DNA from: Thioalkalivibrio sp. ALJ24
GTDB lineage: Bacteria > Pseudomonadota > Gammaproteobacteria > Ectothiorhodospirales > Ectothiorhodospiraceae
Direction of reading: 5' to 3'
DNA: 64,000 nt
Assembly: GCF_000377785.1 (NCBI RefSeq)
Contig: NZ_KB898732.1
Location: forward strand, 62,001-126,000
Shown: positions 8,099-17,565 of the stretch, one piece after another
Numbering within the stretch: the stretch's first letter is position 1
How the letters are laid out: each line of letters begins with the position of its first letter
Program-made: the position numbers and the translations under genes
Notes under the pieces: generated by a model
What the model saw: the letters and a program-made list of their open reading frames with translations, nothing else
Databases searched by the model: none
Told to the model about the DNA's origin: nothing

Positions 8099-8308
8099 AT
8101 GCAGATCAAGTTGAATGGAGAAGCCTGTGAAATCCCGGTGCAGCAGGAGCCGCCGACAGTGGCCGACCTGATCGAGCTGCGCGGACTGACCGGCCGCCGC
8201 CTGGCCGTCGAGGTCAACGAGACCCTGGTGCCCCGCAGCGAGCATGCCGAGCGGCGTCTGCAGGAGGGGGATCGGGTCGAGGTCGTTCAGGCAATCGGCG
8301 GGGGCTGA
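8099..8308 (+). CDS. thiS: Sulfur carrier protein ThiS
   Basis: 69 residues of ubiquitin-like fold, starting [13 protein letters not shown] and ending AIGGG with the C-terminal Gly-Gly that is adenylated and thiocarboxylated in thiazole synthesis. The ATG at 8099 was preferred over an in-frame ATG twelve bases upstream and longer extensions, because ThiS normally begins with this strand. It is followed 61 bases later by thiG. No thiamine-pyrophosphate riboswitch is recognisable in the short leader between tRNA-Gly and this gene. Confidence 0.93.
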   Translation: MQIKLNGEACEIPVQQEPPTVADLIELRGLTGRRLAVEVNETLVPRSEHAERRLQEGDRVEVVQAIGGG

Positions 8309-8369
8309 TATTCTTGTGGGCTTGCCGCGGTCGTTGCCGCATCCCGCAATCCATAACCGAGGAGCATGC

Positions 8370-9182
8370 ATGAGCCAGGTGGCCGCCGGATCCGCCGACG
8401 ATCCGTTTCACGTCGGCGAGCGCCGTTTCCAGTCCCGTCTGCTGGTGGGCACGGGCAAGTACCGTGACCTGGAGCAGACCCGCGAGGCGATCGAGGCCAG
8501 CGGGGCCGAGATCGTGACCGTGGCGATCCGCCGCACCAACATCGGCCAGAACCCCGACGAGCCGAACCTGCTGGACGTGGTCCCGCCGGATCGCTACACC
8601 CTGCTGCCGAACACCGCCGGCTGCTACTCCGCCGAGGATGCGGTGCGCACCTGCCGGCTGGCGCGCGAGCTGCTCGACGGGCACAACCTGGTCAAGCTGG
8701 AGGTGCTGGGCGACGAGAAGACCCTGTACCCCGACGTGTTCGAGACGGTGAAGGCCGCCGAGACCCTGGTGAACGAGGGCTTCGAGGTGATGGTGTACAC
8801 CACCGACGATCCGCTGCTGGCGAAGCGTCTGGAGGACATCGGTTGCCAGGCCATCATGCCGCTGGCCGCACCCATCGGCTCGGGTCTGGGGATCCAGAAC
8901 CGCTACAACATCCGCGAGATCGTGGAGAACGCGTCGGTGCCGGTGCTGGTGGATGCCGGGGTGGGCACCGCGTCGGATGCGGCCATCGCGATGGAGCTGG
9001 GCTGCGACGGCGTATTGATGAACACCGCCATCGCCGCGGCCGACGATCCGGTGCGCATGGCCCATGCGATGCGTCACGCGATTGTGGCGGGCCGCGAGGC
9101 ATGGCGCGCCGGGCGCATGCCGGCGCGGCGCTATGCCTCGGCCTCCTCGCCCGAGACCGGGCTGTTCTTCGCCGGCTCATGA
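8370..9182 (+). CDS. thiG: Thiazole synthase ThiG
   Basis: 270 residues forming a TIM barrel. RLLVGTGKY at the N-terminus, VAIRRTNIG, the Schiff-base Lys109 in [17 protein letters not shown], and the phosphate-binding [31 protein letters not shown]. It condenses deoxyxylulose phosphate, dehydroglycine and ThiS thiocarboxylate into the thiazole ring. The start ATG is preceded by GAGGAGCATGC (ribosome-binding site). Its stop overlaps the trmB start by four bases (ATGA). Confidence 0.97.
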   Translation: MSQVAAGSADDPFHVGERRFQSRLLVGTGKYRDLEQTREAIEASGAEIVTVAIRRTNIGQNPDEPNLLDVVPPDRYTLLPNTAGCYSAEDAVRTCRLARELLDGHNLVKLEVLGDEKTLYPDVFETVKAAETLVNEGFEVMVYTTDDPLLAKRLEDIGCQAIMPLAAPIGSGLGIQNRYNIREIVENASVPVLVDAGVGTASDAAIAMELGCDGVLMNTAIAAADDPVRMAHAMRHAIVAGREAWRAGRMPARRYASASSPETGLFFAGS

Positions 9183-9940
9183 CGGTCCCGCACGAATCGC
9201 ATGACAGTCGGCCCGCTGGCGGGGACGGGGGGCGCCCGGCCCACCATCGGCGCGTGCGCTCCTTCGTGCGCCGCGAGGGCCGGCTGACCACCGGTCAGCA
9301 GCGGGCGCTGGATGAATTGTGGCCGCGCTTCGGCCTGGATCCGGCGCCGGACGCCGGAGTGCTGGATCTGGCGGCGGTCTTCGGTCGCGAGGCGCCGGTG
9401 ACCCTGGAGATCGGTTTCGGCGACGGCGACAGCCTCGCCGAACAGGCGGCCGCGGCGCCGGAGCGCGATTTCATCGGCACCGAGGTGCATCGCCCCGGGG
9501 TCGGGCACCTGCTGGGCGAGATCGAGCGTCGGGGGCTGACCAACCTGCGGGTCTCGGATCGCGATGCGGTGGAGCTGCTGGAGGCGCATTTCGCGCCGGG
9601 CAGCCTCGACACCGTGCAGATCTTCTTCCCCGATCCCTGGCACAAGAAGCGCCATCACAAGCGCCGCCTGGTTCAGCCGGGGTTCGTGCGCGCGCTGGCG
9701 GGCTGGATCCGGCCGGGCGGCTGGCTGCATCTGGCCACCGACTGGGCGGAGTACGCCGAGCACATGCAGGAGGTGATGGCCGGGGCGACCGAGTGGTTCG
9801 CGCCGGAGGGGCCCGTGCCACGCCCGGAGCGCCCGGCCTGGCGCCCCGAGACCAAGTTCGAGCGGCGCGGCCTGCAGCGCGGGCATGTGGTGGCGGATCT
9901 GGTGTATCGCCGTACCGGGGCCGCCGCGCCCGCCGGCTGA
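9179..9940 (+). CDS. trmB: tRNA (guanine-N7)-methyltransferase TrmB
   Basis: 253 residues. SAM-binding [15 protein letters not shown], the [11 protein letters not shown] strand, and the family signature [17 protein letters not shown], ending with TKFERRG close to the C-terminus. It forms m7G46 in tRNA. The chosen ATG at 9179 overlaps the thiG stop; the first 25 residues (Pro/Gly/His-rich) are variable. thiG-trmB adjacency is common in gammaproteobacteria. Confidence 0.95.
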   Translation: MTVPHESHDSRPAGGDGGRPAHHRRVRSFVRREGRLTTGQQRALDELWPRFGLDPAPDAGVLDLAAVFGREAPVTLEIGFGDGDSLAEQAAAAPERDFIGTEVHRPGVGHLLGEIERRGLTNLRVSDRDAVELLEAHFAPGSLDTVQIFFPDPWHKKRHHKRRLVQPGFVRALAGWIRPGGWLHLATDWAEYAEHMQEVMAGATEWFAPEGPVPRPERPAWRPETKFERRGLQRGHVVADLVYRRTGAAAPAG

Positions 9941-9967
9941 AGCCGCGTCGCAGGGAGGAAGGGCGGG

Positions 9968-10828
9968 TCAGCTCTTCTTCTTGACCACCAGCACCGCGCA
10001 GTGCGCCTGGCCGACCACGCGCTCGGAGACGGAGCCCATCAGCAGCCGCCGCAGGCCGGTCCGACCATGGCTGCCGACCACGATCAGGTCGCGGTGCAGG
10101 CGCTCCGCGACCTCGACCAGGGTGACTTCGGGACGGCCCTCCTCGAAGACCGCGTCGGTCTCCACGCCGGCCTCGCGTGCCTCGACCTGCAGGCGCTGGA
10201 TCGCCTGTACGCCCTCCTGGCGGCGCTCCTCACTCTGTCCGGGCACGGCCACCGAGGCCACCGTCAGCGGAAGGCTGCAGTACTGCGCCAGTTCCATGGC
10301 CGCGAGTGCCGCGGCATCGCCCCGTTCGGAGCCGTCGGTGCCCACCAGCAGGCCGCGGTGCGGGGCCTCGGTGTCGCGCGGGACCACCATCACGTTGCAG
10401 GGCGCCAGCCCGATCACCTTGGCCGTGGCGTCGCCGACCATCAGGCGGGCCATCTCGCCGCGGGTGCGCCGACCGATCACGATCAGGCTGGCGTCGTATT
10501 CCTCGGCCACGGAGACGATCTCCTGGTGACGGTCCACGCCGTGGCGCAGGATCGCCGAGACTTCCAGACCCGCCTCGCGGGCGCGTTTTTCCAGTACGTC
10601 GAGATCGCCCTGAGCCGCCACGCTGACGTCGTGACTGCGCCGCGGCGAGAGTGCGTCGTGCTGCGTGTCCGTAGGGATGATGCGGACGATCAGCAGTCGT
10701 GCCCCGCAGCGCCCGGCGAGCTCCAGCGCCACGTTCTCGGCGGCGGTGCTGTATTCCGAGCCGTCGGTGGCGACAACGATGGTACGGAACTGGGGCTCGA
10801 TCTCCCCGGACGTCGCTTCGGCCATCAC
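9968..10828 (-). CDS. Tandem universal stress protein (two UspA domains)
   Basis: 286 residues made of two UspA domains (about 12-150 and 158-286). The second keeps the complete ATP-binding signature IVVGSHGRTGLRRLLMGSVSERVV. In the first, the equivalent is VIGRRTRGEMARLMVGDATAKV, where the Gly-Ser after the spacer is Gly-Asp, so nucleotide binding there may be weak. Soluble, probably stress or energy-status responsive. It converges with trmB and is divergent from the SLC13 transporter gene. Confidence 0.9.
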   Translation of the reverse strand: MMAEATSGEIEPQFRTIVVATDGSEYSTAAENVALELAGRCGARLLIVRIIPTDTQHDALSPRRSHDVSVAAQGDLDVLEKRAREAGLEVSAILRHGVDRHQEIVSVAEEYDASLIVIGRRTRGEMARLMVGDATAKVIGLAPCNVMVVPRDTEAPHRGLLVGTDGSERGDAAALAAMELAQYCSLPLTVASVAVPGQSEERRQEGVQAIQRLQVEAREAGVETDAVFEEGRPEVTLVEVAERLHRDLIVVGSHGRTGLRRLLMGSVSERVVGQAHCAVLVVKKKS

Positions 10829-11114
10829 GCGTTACTCCTCCTCGGTCGATCCGATCAGCATACCGGACCGGGCGCTGCCCGCGCACGCCCCGCCTCGCGT
10901 CGCGCTCCCGCAGGGTCCGGGGAGGTCCCTTCTTTGCGTCCGGCTCGCCGGGATGGAATAATCGCGCGCTCCTAATGGGTGTAGTCTGCGGGGTTCCGCG
11001 TGGCCGTCGAGGCCCGGAGCGCCGCCCCGTGTTCGTGACGCGGCATGCCCGTTCTTTATCTCGTGGCGCCGGCGCAAGGGCTCGCCGGCCTCGCTCCTTC
11101 AGGACTGGCGGTTC
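10829..11114. other. Divergent intergenic region between usp and the SLC13 transporter
   Basis: 286 bases without a convincing gene. It must hold the promoters of both flanking genes. I see no clear -35/-10 pair, tRNA, terminator or repeat. Confidence 0.4.
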
Positions 11115-12974
11115 ATGGAAAATCTGACGCTGACCACCGAAATGATCGTGGTGCTGGGGCTGCTCGCCTTCACCATCTTCCTGTTCGTCTCCGAGATCGT
11201 GCGGGTCGACATGGCCGCGATCCTGGTCATGGTCCTGATCGGGCTGCTGCCGCTGGTGTTCGGCGTGGTGCCGCTGCTGCCCGAGCTGGGCGAGCTGGTA
11301 GCGCAGGACGAGCTGTTCAGCGGTTTTGCCTCCAATGCCGTGATCTCGATCATCGCGGTGATGATCATCGGCGCCGGTCTGGACAAGACCGGGGTGATGC
11401 ACAAGGTCGCCAGCTTCATCATGCGCGTGGGCGGCACCGGGGAGAAACGCATCATCCCCACGGTGTCCGGTACGGTCGGCGTGATCTCCAGCTTCATGCA
11501 GAACATCGGCGCGGCGGCGCTGTTCATGCCGGTGATGAGCCGCATCTCCAGCCGTCTGGGCATCCCGCTTTCGCGCCTGCTGATGCCGATGGGCTTCGCC
11601 GCGATCGTCGGCGGCACCATCACCCTGGTCGGTTCCAGTCCGTTGATCCTGCTGAACGACCTGCTGCCGGACGACATGGAGCGTTTCGAGCTGTTCGATG
11701 TCACGCCGATCGGTCTGGCCCTGCTGGCCACGGTGATCGTCTATTTCGTGCTGCTGGGGCGCTACGTACTGCCGTCGGCCGGCGCGCAGCCGACCGCGAC
11801 CGAGGGTACGCGCGACTATTTCCAGCGGGTCTACGGCCTGTCCTACGAGATCCACGAGGTGCGTGTCGCCGAGGATGACCCGCTGGTGGGCCGTACGGTG
11901 GCCGATGTCGAGCGCGAGACCGGCGTGGCGATCGTCGGCTCCCACGCGCGCGACGAGCTGCGCATGGCGCCCTGGACCGGCTACGAGATCCAGCCCAATT
12001 CGCGTCTGGCGGTGCTGGCCAGCCCGCGCCGGATGGAAGAACTGAGCCAGAATCTGAAGCACCAGCCCTCCAGCGACCTGGAGGTGTTCGCCAGCGCCCT
12101 GGATTCCTCCCAGTCCGGGGTCGCCGAGGTCGCGATCTCGCCGGGTTCCAACCTGGCCGGCAAGACGGTCACCGAGGTCGCGATGCGGCAGACCTACGGG
12201 CTGTCGGTGATGCGCCTGCAGCGCGGCGGCGAGGTCTACCGCGAGGGTCTGCGCGACATCCCGCTGGAGCCGGGTGACATCCTGGTTGCGCACACCACCT
12301 GGACTTCGCTGGCGCGTCTGGAGAAGGACCGCGATTTCGTCGTGATCACCTCCGACTACCCGCGCGAGGAACTGCGTCCGAGCAAGGTCCCGCACGCGCT
12401 GACCTTCCTCGCGGTGTCGGTGTCGCTGATCCTGTTCACCGACCTCCAGCTGTCGATCGCGCTGCTGACCGGGGCGATCGGGATGATCCTCACCGGGGTG
12501 CTGAGCCTGGATGACGCGTACAACTCCATCAGCTGGAAGACCGTATTCCTGCTGGCCTCGCTGATCCCGCTGGGGATGGCAGTGGAGAACACCGGCACCG
12601 CGGCCTGGATCGCACAGAACACCCTGGACATGCTGGGAACCGTGCCACCCTGGGTCCTGCAGGCCACGATCTTTGCGCTGGCCACGTTCTTTACCCTGGT
12701 CATGTCCAATGTGGGCGCGACCGTGCTGCTGGTGCCGCTGGCGATCAGTTTCGCGACCGCCGCCCAGGCCGCGGGCATGGACGCCGATCCGCGCGTGTTC
12801 GCGATCACCGTGGCCATCGCCACCTCCAACTCCTTCCTGATCCCGACCCACCAGGTGAATGCCCTGATCATGGGCCCCGGCGGCTACCGGGTGAAGGACT
12901 TCATGAAGGCCGGTGGCATCATGACCATTCTGTTCGGTGTGGTCGCCATGTTCATGATCAACCTGGTCTTCTGA
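11115..12974 (+). CDS. SLC13/DASS-family permease with two RCK_C (TrkA-C) domains
   Basis: 619 residues: an N-terminal membrane half (about 1-225), two cytosolic TrkA-C/RCK_C domains (about 235-310 and 325-400, the second ending LEPGDILVAH), then a second membrane half (about 415-619). Short motifs PLILLNDLLP and SNSFLIPTHQVNALIMGPGGY match DASS helix hairpins. Members carry di/tricarboxylates or sulfate with Na+; the RCK-containing subgroup is often annotated as sulfate or sulfur-compound permease. Substrate is not determined here, though sulfate export or uptake would suit a sulfur oxidiser (inference). prkB follows 48 bases downstream. Confidence 0.85.
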   Translation: MENLTLTTEMIVVLGLLAFTIFLFVSEIVRVDMAAILVMVLIGLLPLVFGVVPLLPELGELVAQDELFSGFASNAVISIIAVMIIGAGLDKTGVMHKVASFIMRVGGTGEKRIIPTVSGTVGVISSFMQNIGAAALFMPVMSRISSRLGIPLSRLLMPMGFAAIVGGTITLVGSSPLILLNDLLPDDMERFELFDVTPIGLALLATVIVYFVLLGRYVLPSAGAQPTATEGTRDYFQRVYGLSYEIHEVRVAEDDPLVGRTVADVERETGVAIVGSHARDELRMAPWTGYEIQPNSRLAVLASPRRMEELSQNLKHQPSSDLEVFASALDSSQSGVAEVAISPGSNLAGKTVTEVAMRQTYGLSVMRLQRGGEVYREGLRDIPLEPGDILVAHTTWTSLARLEKDRDFVVITSDYPREELRPSKVPHALTFLAVSVSLILFTDLQLSIALLTGAIGMILTGVLSLDDAYNSISWKTVFLLASLIPLGMAVENTGTAAWIAQNTLDMLGTVPPWVLQATIFALATFFTLVMSNVGATVLLVPLAISFATAAQAAGMDADPRVFAITVAIATSNSFLIPTHQVNALIMGPGGYRVKDFMKAGGIMTILFGVVAMFMINLVF

Positions 12975-13022
12975 CCCCGATTCGCTGACGTTTAACGCTT
13001 GATTGCGTAAGGAGAGACCCTC

Positions 13023-13913
13023 ATGTCCCAGAAACATCCCGTGATCGCCGTCACCGGTTCCTCGGGTGCCGGCACCTCCACCGTGAAGCGCTCGTTCGAG
13101 TCGATCTTCCGCCGCGAGCAGATCAACCCCGTGGTGATCGAGGGCGACAGCTTCCATCGCTATGACCGCAAGGCGATGAAGGCGGCCATGCAGAAAGCGG
13201 CCGACGAGGGCAACCCGCACTTCTCCCACTTTGGCCCCGAGGCCAACCTGTTCGATCGCATCGAGGATCTGTTCAAGACCTACGGCGAGACCGGTCAGGG
13301 CGAGAAGCGCTACTACCTGCACTCGGACGAAGAGGCGGAGCACCACAACCAGCGTCTCGGTACCAGCCTGGGCCCGGGCGAGTTCACCCCGTGGGAAGAG
13401 ATCGAGCCGGGTTCCGACCTGATGTTCTACGAAGGCCTGCACGGGCTGGTGACGGACGGCAGCATCGATGCCTCCCAGCATGTCGATCTGGGCATCGGCG
13501 TGGTGCCGATCGTCAATCTGGAGTGGATCCAGAAGATCTTCCGCGACAACCTCGAGCGCGGTTACTCCGCCGAGGCGACCGTGGACACCATCCTGCGGCG
13601 CATGCCGGACTACGTGAACTACATCACCCCGCAGTTCTCGCGTACCGACATCAACTTCCAGCGCGTGCCGACGGTGGACACCTCCAACCCGTTCATCGCC
13701 CGCGACATCCCCACCCCGGACGAGAGCATGGTGGTGATCCGCTTCAAGGAACCCGCCCGGTTCGGCGTGGACTTCCCCTACCTGCTGAACATGATCCCGG
13801 ACTCGTTCATGTCCCGGCGCAACACCATCGTGGTGCCCGGCGGCAAGATGGCCCTCGCGATGGAAGTCATCCTCGGTCCGATCATCCACGACATGCTGGC
13901 GCGCCGCGGCTGA
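13023..13913 (+). CDS. prkB: Phosphoribulokinase, class I (bacterial)
   Basis: 296 residues. The P-loop GSSGAGTST at 12-20 is the unusual PRK variant. VIEGDSFHRYDR contains the catalytic Asp region, then HSDEEAEHHN, FYEGLHGLV and a C-terminal RRNTIVVPGGKMALAMEVILGPI. It phosphorylates ribulose-5-phosphate to ribulose-1,5-bisphosphate for Rubisco, marking CO2 fixation by the Calvin cycle. A good ribosome-binding site (AAGGAGA) precedes the ATG. No Rubisco or other cbb genes are visible in the window, so prkB stands apart from its pathway partners. A strong terminator follows. Confidence 0.96.
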   Translation: MSQKHPVIAVTGSSGAGTSTVKRSFESIFRREQINPVVIEGDSFHRYDRKAMKAAMQKAADEGNPHFSHFGPEANLFDRIEDLFKTYGETGQGEKRYYLHSDEEAEHHNQRLGTSLGPGEFTPWEEIEPGSDLMFYEGLHGLVTDGSIDASQHVDLGIGVVPIVNLEWIQKIFRDNLERGYSAEATVDTILRRMPDYVNYITPQFSRTDINFQRVPTVDTSNPFIARDIPTPDESMVVIRFKEPARFGVDFPYLLNMIPDSFMSRRNTIVVPGGKMALAMEVILGPIIHDMLARRG

Positions 13914-13996
13914 TCGCCGCGTTCGGCAGGGTCGGGTGGCGGATGACCGCCGCCCGGCGGGCCCGGGTCCACTACGGGCCGCTACGGGGCCACAGC

Positions 13997-14031
13997 AGGG
14001 CCGCGACCTTCGGGTGGCGGCCCTTCTTTTT
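13997..14031 (+). terminator. Intrinsic terminator after prkB
   Basis: The stem AGGGCCGC-G-ACC / GGT-G-GCGGCCCT with a TTCG tetraloop and a single G-G mismatch is followed by TTCTTTTT. It ends the SLC13-prkB unit. Confidence 0.8.
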
Positions 14032-14104
14032 GGCCGGCGTTTTTTCACTGCCCTGCCGGTTTCGGATAGGATTGCCGGCCTGTTCCCGAGATTACGGAGT
14101 CGTC

Positions 14105-14566
14105 GTGTTCGGATTGTTCGGTCCGCGACCGGCCCAGCAGATGGAGCGCTTCCGGGCCCGCTATACCGGGCGTTCGCTGATCGTGCACGAGGGTTTTTCC
14201 GGTGACTGGCTGGAAGAACTGCTCAAGCAGCCCGGGGGCGGCGGGCACTTCCGCATCGACAGCCGGCGCCTGCCGGCCGGGCGTCAGGCGACCCCCGTCG
14301 AGTGGCTGGTGCAGACGCACGTCCTGCCGCTCGCGTTGCCGCAGCCGCTGTTCCTCGATGTCCGCGAGGACGCGGTGCTGGCGCGCCATCTGATGCGCGG
14401 CGAGCGGGCGGTCCACCCCTCCGAGATCGCCTGGTTCCTGGAGGAGCTGGACTCGCGGCACCATGCCCGTCTGGAATTCGCCGGGAACGAACACATGCGC
14501 GTCGAGGTCGGTATCCCGGTCGAGGACAACGAGGCCCTCAGCATGCTGGAGCATCTCGGACTATGA
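14105..14566 (+). CDS. Conserved-looking hypothetical protein paired with a FIST sensor
   Basis: 153 residues from a GTG start (FGLFGPRPAQQMERFRARY). Soluble, no membrane segment, no Cys-pair motif. Two regions look ordered: GRSLIVHEGFSGDWLEELLKQPGGGG near the N-terminus and a helical stretch AVHPSEIAWFLEELDSRHHARLEFAGNE, followed by VEVGIPVEDNEALSMLEHLGL. I do not recognise the family. The stop overlaps the FIST gene start (ATGA), so the two are probably co-translated and may act together in sensing. The start could be a few codons different; GTG is chosen because the frame upstream enters the prkB terminator region. Confidence 0.6.
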   Translation: MFGLFGPRPAQQMERFRARYTGRSLIVHEGFSGDWLEELLKQPGGGGHFRIDSRRLPAGRQATPVEWLVQTHVLPLALPQPLFLDVREDAVLARHLMRGERAVHPSEIAWFLEELDSRHHARLEFAGNEHMRVEVGIPVEDNEALSMLEHLGL

Positions 14567-15699
14567 GCGTGACCCAACCGTTTCTCTGTGCCAGCGCCAC
14601 CGGCGAGGAGCCGCGCGCGCTGGCCGCCGAACTGGCCGAACAGCTGGGGGAACTGGCCCCGGCGGCGGATGGCCGGGTGCGCGTGGGCTTCGTCTACGTC
14701 GCCGACGATATCGCCCGCAACGCGCGGTTGCTGCTGCGTGAGCTGGGACGCCTGCGGCCGATCGATCATTTCGTCGGCGGCATGGGCATCGCAGTGATGG
14801 GCCGCCAGCACGAGTTCTACGACCAGCCGGCCGTGACCCTGATGGTGGGCGAGTTTCCGGCACATTCCGTGCGCCTGATCCGGAATCCGGTGCGGTCGTT
14901 CGAGGAACTGACGCGGGCCCTGGAAGGGTTCGTCGATCCCGACACGCCGGCCCGGCTGATCCTCAGCGCCGATCCACGGCTGGCGGACGTGGAAGCGATC
15001 CTCACGCGGATCGACGAGGAGACCTCGTGGTTCGCCACCGGCGGGATCAACTCCGGCGAGGACGACGCGGTGCAGATCGCCGACGGCGTGGTCAGTTCGG
15101 GGATCACCGGCATCGCCCTGCGTGACGACGTGCCTCTGGTGGCCCGCCACACCCAGGGTTGCACCCCGCTGCCCGGGCAGCATGAGCTGACCGAGACCTG
15201 GCGCAACATCGTGGTGCGTCTGAATGGGGAGCCGGCCCTGCCGGCGTTCCGGCGCATCATCGGCGACGTGCTCTCGCGCGATCTGGAACGCGCCCTGAGG
15301 TATATCCAGATCGGGTTCCCGATCCCGGGGTCGGACACAGGGGACTACCGCGTGCGCAACATCATCGGCATCGATCTGGACCAGGAACTGCTGGCGGTGG
15401 GCGAGCCCCTGGAGCAGGGTTCGCGGGTATTGTTCGTGCGTCGCGACGGGCAGTCGGCGCACGAGGACCTCGAGCGCATGCTGGCGCAGATCCGCGAGCA
15501 GTGCCCGGACGGGATCCGTGGCGCGGTCTACGTGTCCTGTCTGGGCCGCGGGCGCCATCAGTTCGTGCACGAGGACGTGGAGCTGGGGACCGTGCAGCGG
15601 GTCCTGGGCGACGTGCCGCTGGTCGGTTTCTTTGCCAATGGCGAGATCTTTTCCAATCGCCTGTACGGTTATACCGGCGTGCTGACGCTGTTCACCTGA
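14563..15699 (+). CDS. FIST N/C-domain signal sensor protein
   Basis: 378 residues. FIST N domain (about 30-200: RVRVGFVYVADDI, FVGGMGIAVMGRQHEFYDQPAVTLMVGEF) and FIST C domain (about 220-360: EELTETW...IIGIDLDQELLAVGEPLEQGSRVLFVRRD, then GAVYVSCLGRG and PLVGFFANGEIFSNRLYGYTGVLTLF). FIST domains are proposed to bind small ligands such as amino acids and are usually fused or linked to signalling enzymes. Here the protein is stand-alone and coupled to the upstream unknown gene. No output domain is present, so a partner protein must carry the signal. Confidence 0.85.
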   Translation: MSVTQPFLCASATGEEPRALAAELAEQLGELAPAADGRVRVGFVYVADDIARNARLLLRELGRLRPIDHFVGGMGIAVMGRQHEFYDQPAVTLMVGEFPAHSVRLIRNPVRSFEELTRALEGFVDPDTPARLILSADPRLADVEAILTRIDEETSWFATGGINSGEDDAVQIADGVVSSGITGIALRDDVPLVARHTQGCTPLPGQHELTETWRNIVVRLNGEPALPAFRRIIGDVLSRDLERALRYIQIGFPIPGSDTGDYRVRNIIGIDLDQELLAVGEPLEQGSRVLFVRRDGQSAHEDLERMLAQIREQCPDGIRGAVYVSCLGRGRHQFVHEDVELGTVQRVLGDVPLVGFFANGEIFSNRLYGYTGVLTLFT

Positions 15700-15727
15700 C
15701 GACGCCCCGCCGGGGCAGGGGAGAGGC

Positions 15728-16759
15728 ATGGAATATCGCAAGCTGGGTCGCACCGGCATCGACGTGAGCCTGATCGGCCTGGGCACCATGACCTGGGGCG
15801 AACAGAACACCGAGGCCGAGGCCTTCGAGCAGCTGGATTATGCGCTGGAGCGCGGTATCAACCTGATTGATGCGGCGGAGATGTACCCGGTGCCGCCGCG
15901 CGCCGAGACCCAGGGGCTGACCGAACGCTACATCGGCAACTGGCTGCGCTCGCGCGGCTGCCGCGACCGCGTGGTGCTGGCCTCCAAGGTCGCCGGGCCG
16001 GGTATGGACTATCTGCGCGGCGGCACGCAGCTGACCCGCGAGCACGTCGAACAGGCCGTGGATGCCAGCCTGGAACGCCTGCAGACCGACTGCATCGACC
16101 TCTATCAGGTGCACTGGCCGGCACGTTCGACCAACTTCTTCGGCAAGCTGGGCTATAACCACGATCCGGACGACCGCGCCACGCCGATCGAGGAGACCGC
16201 CGCCGCGCTGAAGGACGTGGTCGCCAGCGGGCGCGTGCGCTACATCGGCATCTCCAACGAGACGCCCTGGGGCTTCATGGAATGGCTGCGCCAGCACGAG
16301 CGCGGGCTGGCCGAGCGCATCGTCTCCATCCAGAATCCCTACAGCCTGCTGAACCGCAGCTTCGAGGCCGGTCTCGCCGAGATGGCGATCCGCGAGGATG
16401 CGGGTCTGCTGGCCTATTCGCCGCTGGCCTTCGGCATGCTCTCCGGCAAGTATCGTGACGGACGCAAGCCCGAGGGGGCGCGGCTGACGCTGTACGAGCG
16501 CTTCCAGCGCTACAGCAATCCGCAGGCGCTGGCGGCCACCGAAGAATACGCGCGCCTGGCCGAGGACCACGGGCTGACGCCGACGCAGCTGGCGCTGGCC
16601 TTCGTCAACCGGCAGCCGTTCGTGACCAGCAACCTGATCGGGGCGACCACCATGGAACAGCTGCGCGAGAACATCGACTCGGTGAACGTGGCGCTGTCGG
16701 ACGAGATCCTGCAGGCCATCGAGGACATCCACGCCCGCTATACCTACCCCAGCCCGTAA
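15728..16759 (+). CDS. tas: NADP(H)-dependent aldo-keto reductase Tas
   Basis: 343 residues. MEYRKLGRTGIDVSLIGLGTMTWGEQNT is the Tas N-terminus. The catalytic tetrad is visible as Asp49, Tyr53 (DAAEMYP), Lys in VVLASKVAG, and His in LYQVHWP. GISNETPWG and LAYSPLAFGMLSGKY follow, ending AIEDIHARYTYPSP. Compared with short potassium-channel-beta-type reductases it has the Tas insertion after DLYQVHWP (ARSTNFFGKLGYN). A soluble carbonyl reductase; physiological substrate unknown. Confidence 0.9.
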   Translation: MEYRKLGRTGIDVSLIGLGTMTWGEQNTEAEAFEQLDYALERGINLIDAAEMYPVPPRAETQGLTERYIGNWLRSRGCRDRVVLASKVAGPGMDYLRGGTQLTREHVEQAVDASLERLQTDCIDLYQVHWPARSTNFFGKLGYNHDPDDRATPIEETAAALKDVVASGRVRYIGISNETPWGFMEWLRQHERGLAERIVSIQNPYSLLNRSFEAGLAEMAIREDAGLLAYSPLAFGMLSGKYRDGRKPEGARLTLYERFQRYSNPQALAATEEYARLAEDHGLTPTQLALAFVNRQPFVTSNLIGATTMEQLRENIDSVNVALSDEILQAIEDIHARYTYPSP

Positions 16760-16773
16760 CCCGGGGCCGCGAC

Positions 16774-17565
16774 GTGGAGCTGTTCGACACCCACGTCCAT
16801 CTCGATCTGGATCCGTTCGATCCGGACCGCCCGGCGGTGCTGGATCGCGCCCGCGCCGCCGGGGTCACGCAGATGGTCCTGCCCGGCGTGAACCGCGATC
16901 GCTGGGCGGACATGGATGCCCTGGCCCGGCGCGAGCCGGGGCTGTACGTGGCTCGCGGCCTGCATCCGGTGTTTCTCGAACAGCACGCCGACGCGGATCT
17001 GGACGCCCTGGACGCCGCCCTGGATGCCGATCCGCAGGCGGTGGCGGTGGGCGAGACCGGGCTCGACGGCTTCGTGGCGGGGCTCGACTTCGATACCCAG
17101 TGGCGGTTCTACACCGCGCAGCTGGCGATCGCGCATAACCACGACCTGCCGGTGATCCTGCACTGCCGGCGCGCGGTGGACGCGATCCTCAAGGGGCTGC
17201 GCCAGTACCCGGGCGTGACCGCCATCCTGCACAGCTTCTCCGGCAGCGAACAGCAGGCGCGACAGGCGGTGGATCGGGGCTGCGTGCTGGGGTTCGGCGG
17301 ACCGGTGACCTATGAGCGTGCGCGACGCCTGCAGAGGATCGTGCGCGACCTGCCCGAGGAGGCCCTGGTGCTGGAGACCGACGCCCCGGACCAGCCGCTG
17401 GCCGGGCATCGCGGCGAGCGCAACGAACCGGCGATGATCGCCCGGGTCAACGAGGCCGTGGCGCGATTGCGCAACACGGACCCGTCCAGCACCGCTATAC
17501 TCACAACCCGGAATGCACGCCGGGTCTTCCGGCTGGACATGGTCCGGACCGATGAGCAGCACTGA
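16774..17565 (+). CDS. tatD: TatD-family metal-dependent hydrolase (DNase)
   Basis: 263 residues, GTG start. Metal ligands are visible: His7 and His9 in FDTHVHLD, Glu in AVGETGLDG, His in VILHCRRAVD, His in ILHSFSG, and Asp in LVLETDAPDQPLAGHRG. TIM-barrel amidohydrolase with 3'-5' exonuclease activity in characterised members. It is unclear whether it corresponds to TatD, YcfH or YjjV; the QPLAGHRGERNEP ending is most like YjjV. Its last 14 bases overlap the tcdA start. Confidence 0.88.
   Translation: MELFDTHVHLDLDPFDPDRPAVLDRARAAGVTQMVLPGVNRDRWADMDALARREPGLYVARGLHPVFLEQHADADLDALDAALDADPQAVAVGETGLDGFVAGLDFDTQWRFYTAQLAIAHNHDLPVILHCRRAVDAILKGLRQYPGVTAILHSFSGSEQQARQAVDRGCVLGFGGPVTYERARRLQRIVRDLPEEALVLETDAPDQPLAGHRGERNEPAMIARVNEAVARLRNTDPSSTAILTTRNARRVFRLDMVRTDEQH

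Noticed and set aside
10230-14048. A 1272-codon open frame on the minus strand opposite the SLC13 transporter and prkB
   Set aside because: It is His/Arg/Gln/Asp-rich, low-complexity, and lies antisense to two clear genes. High GC leaves few stop codons in the opposite frame.
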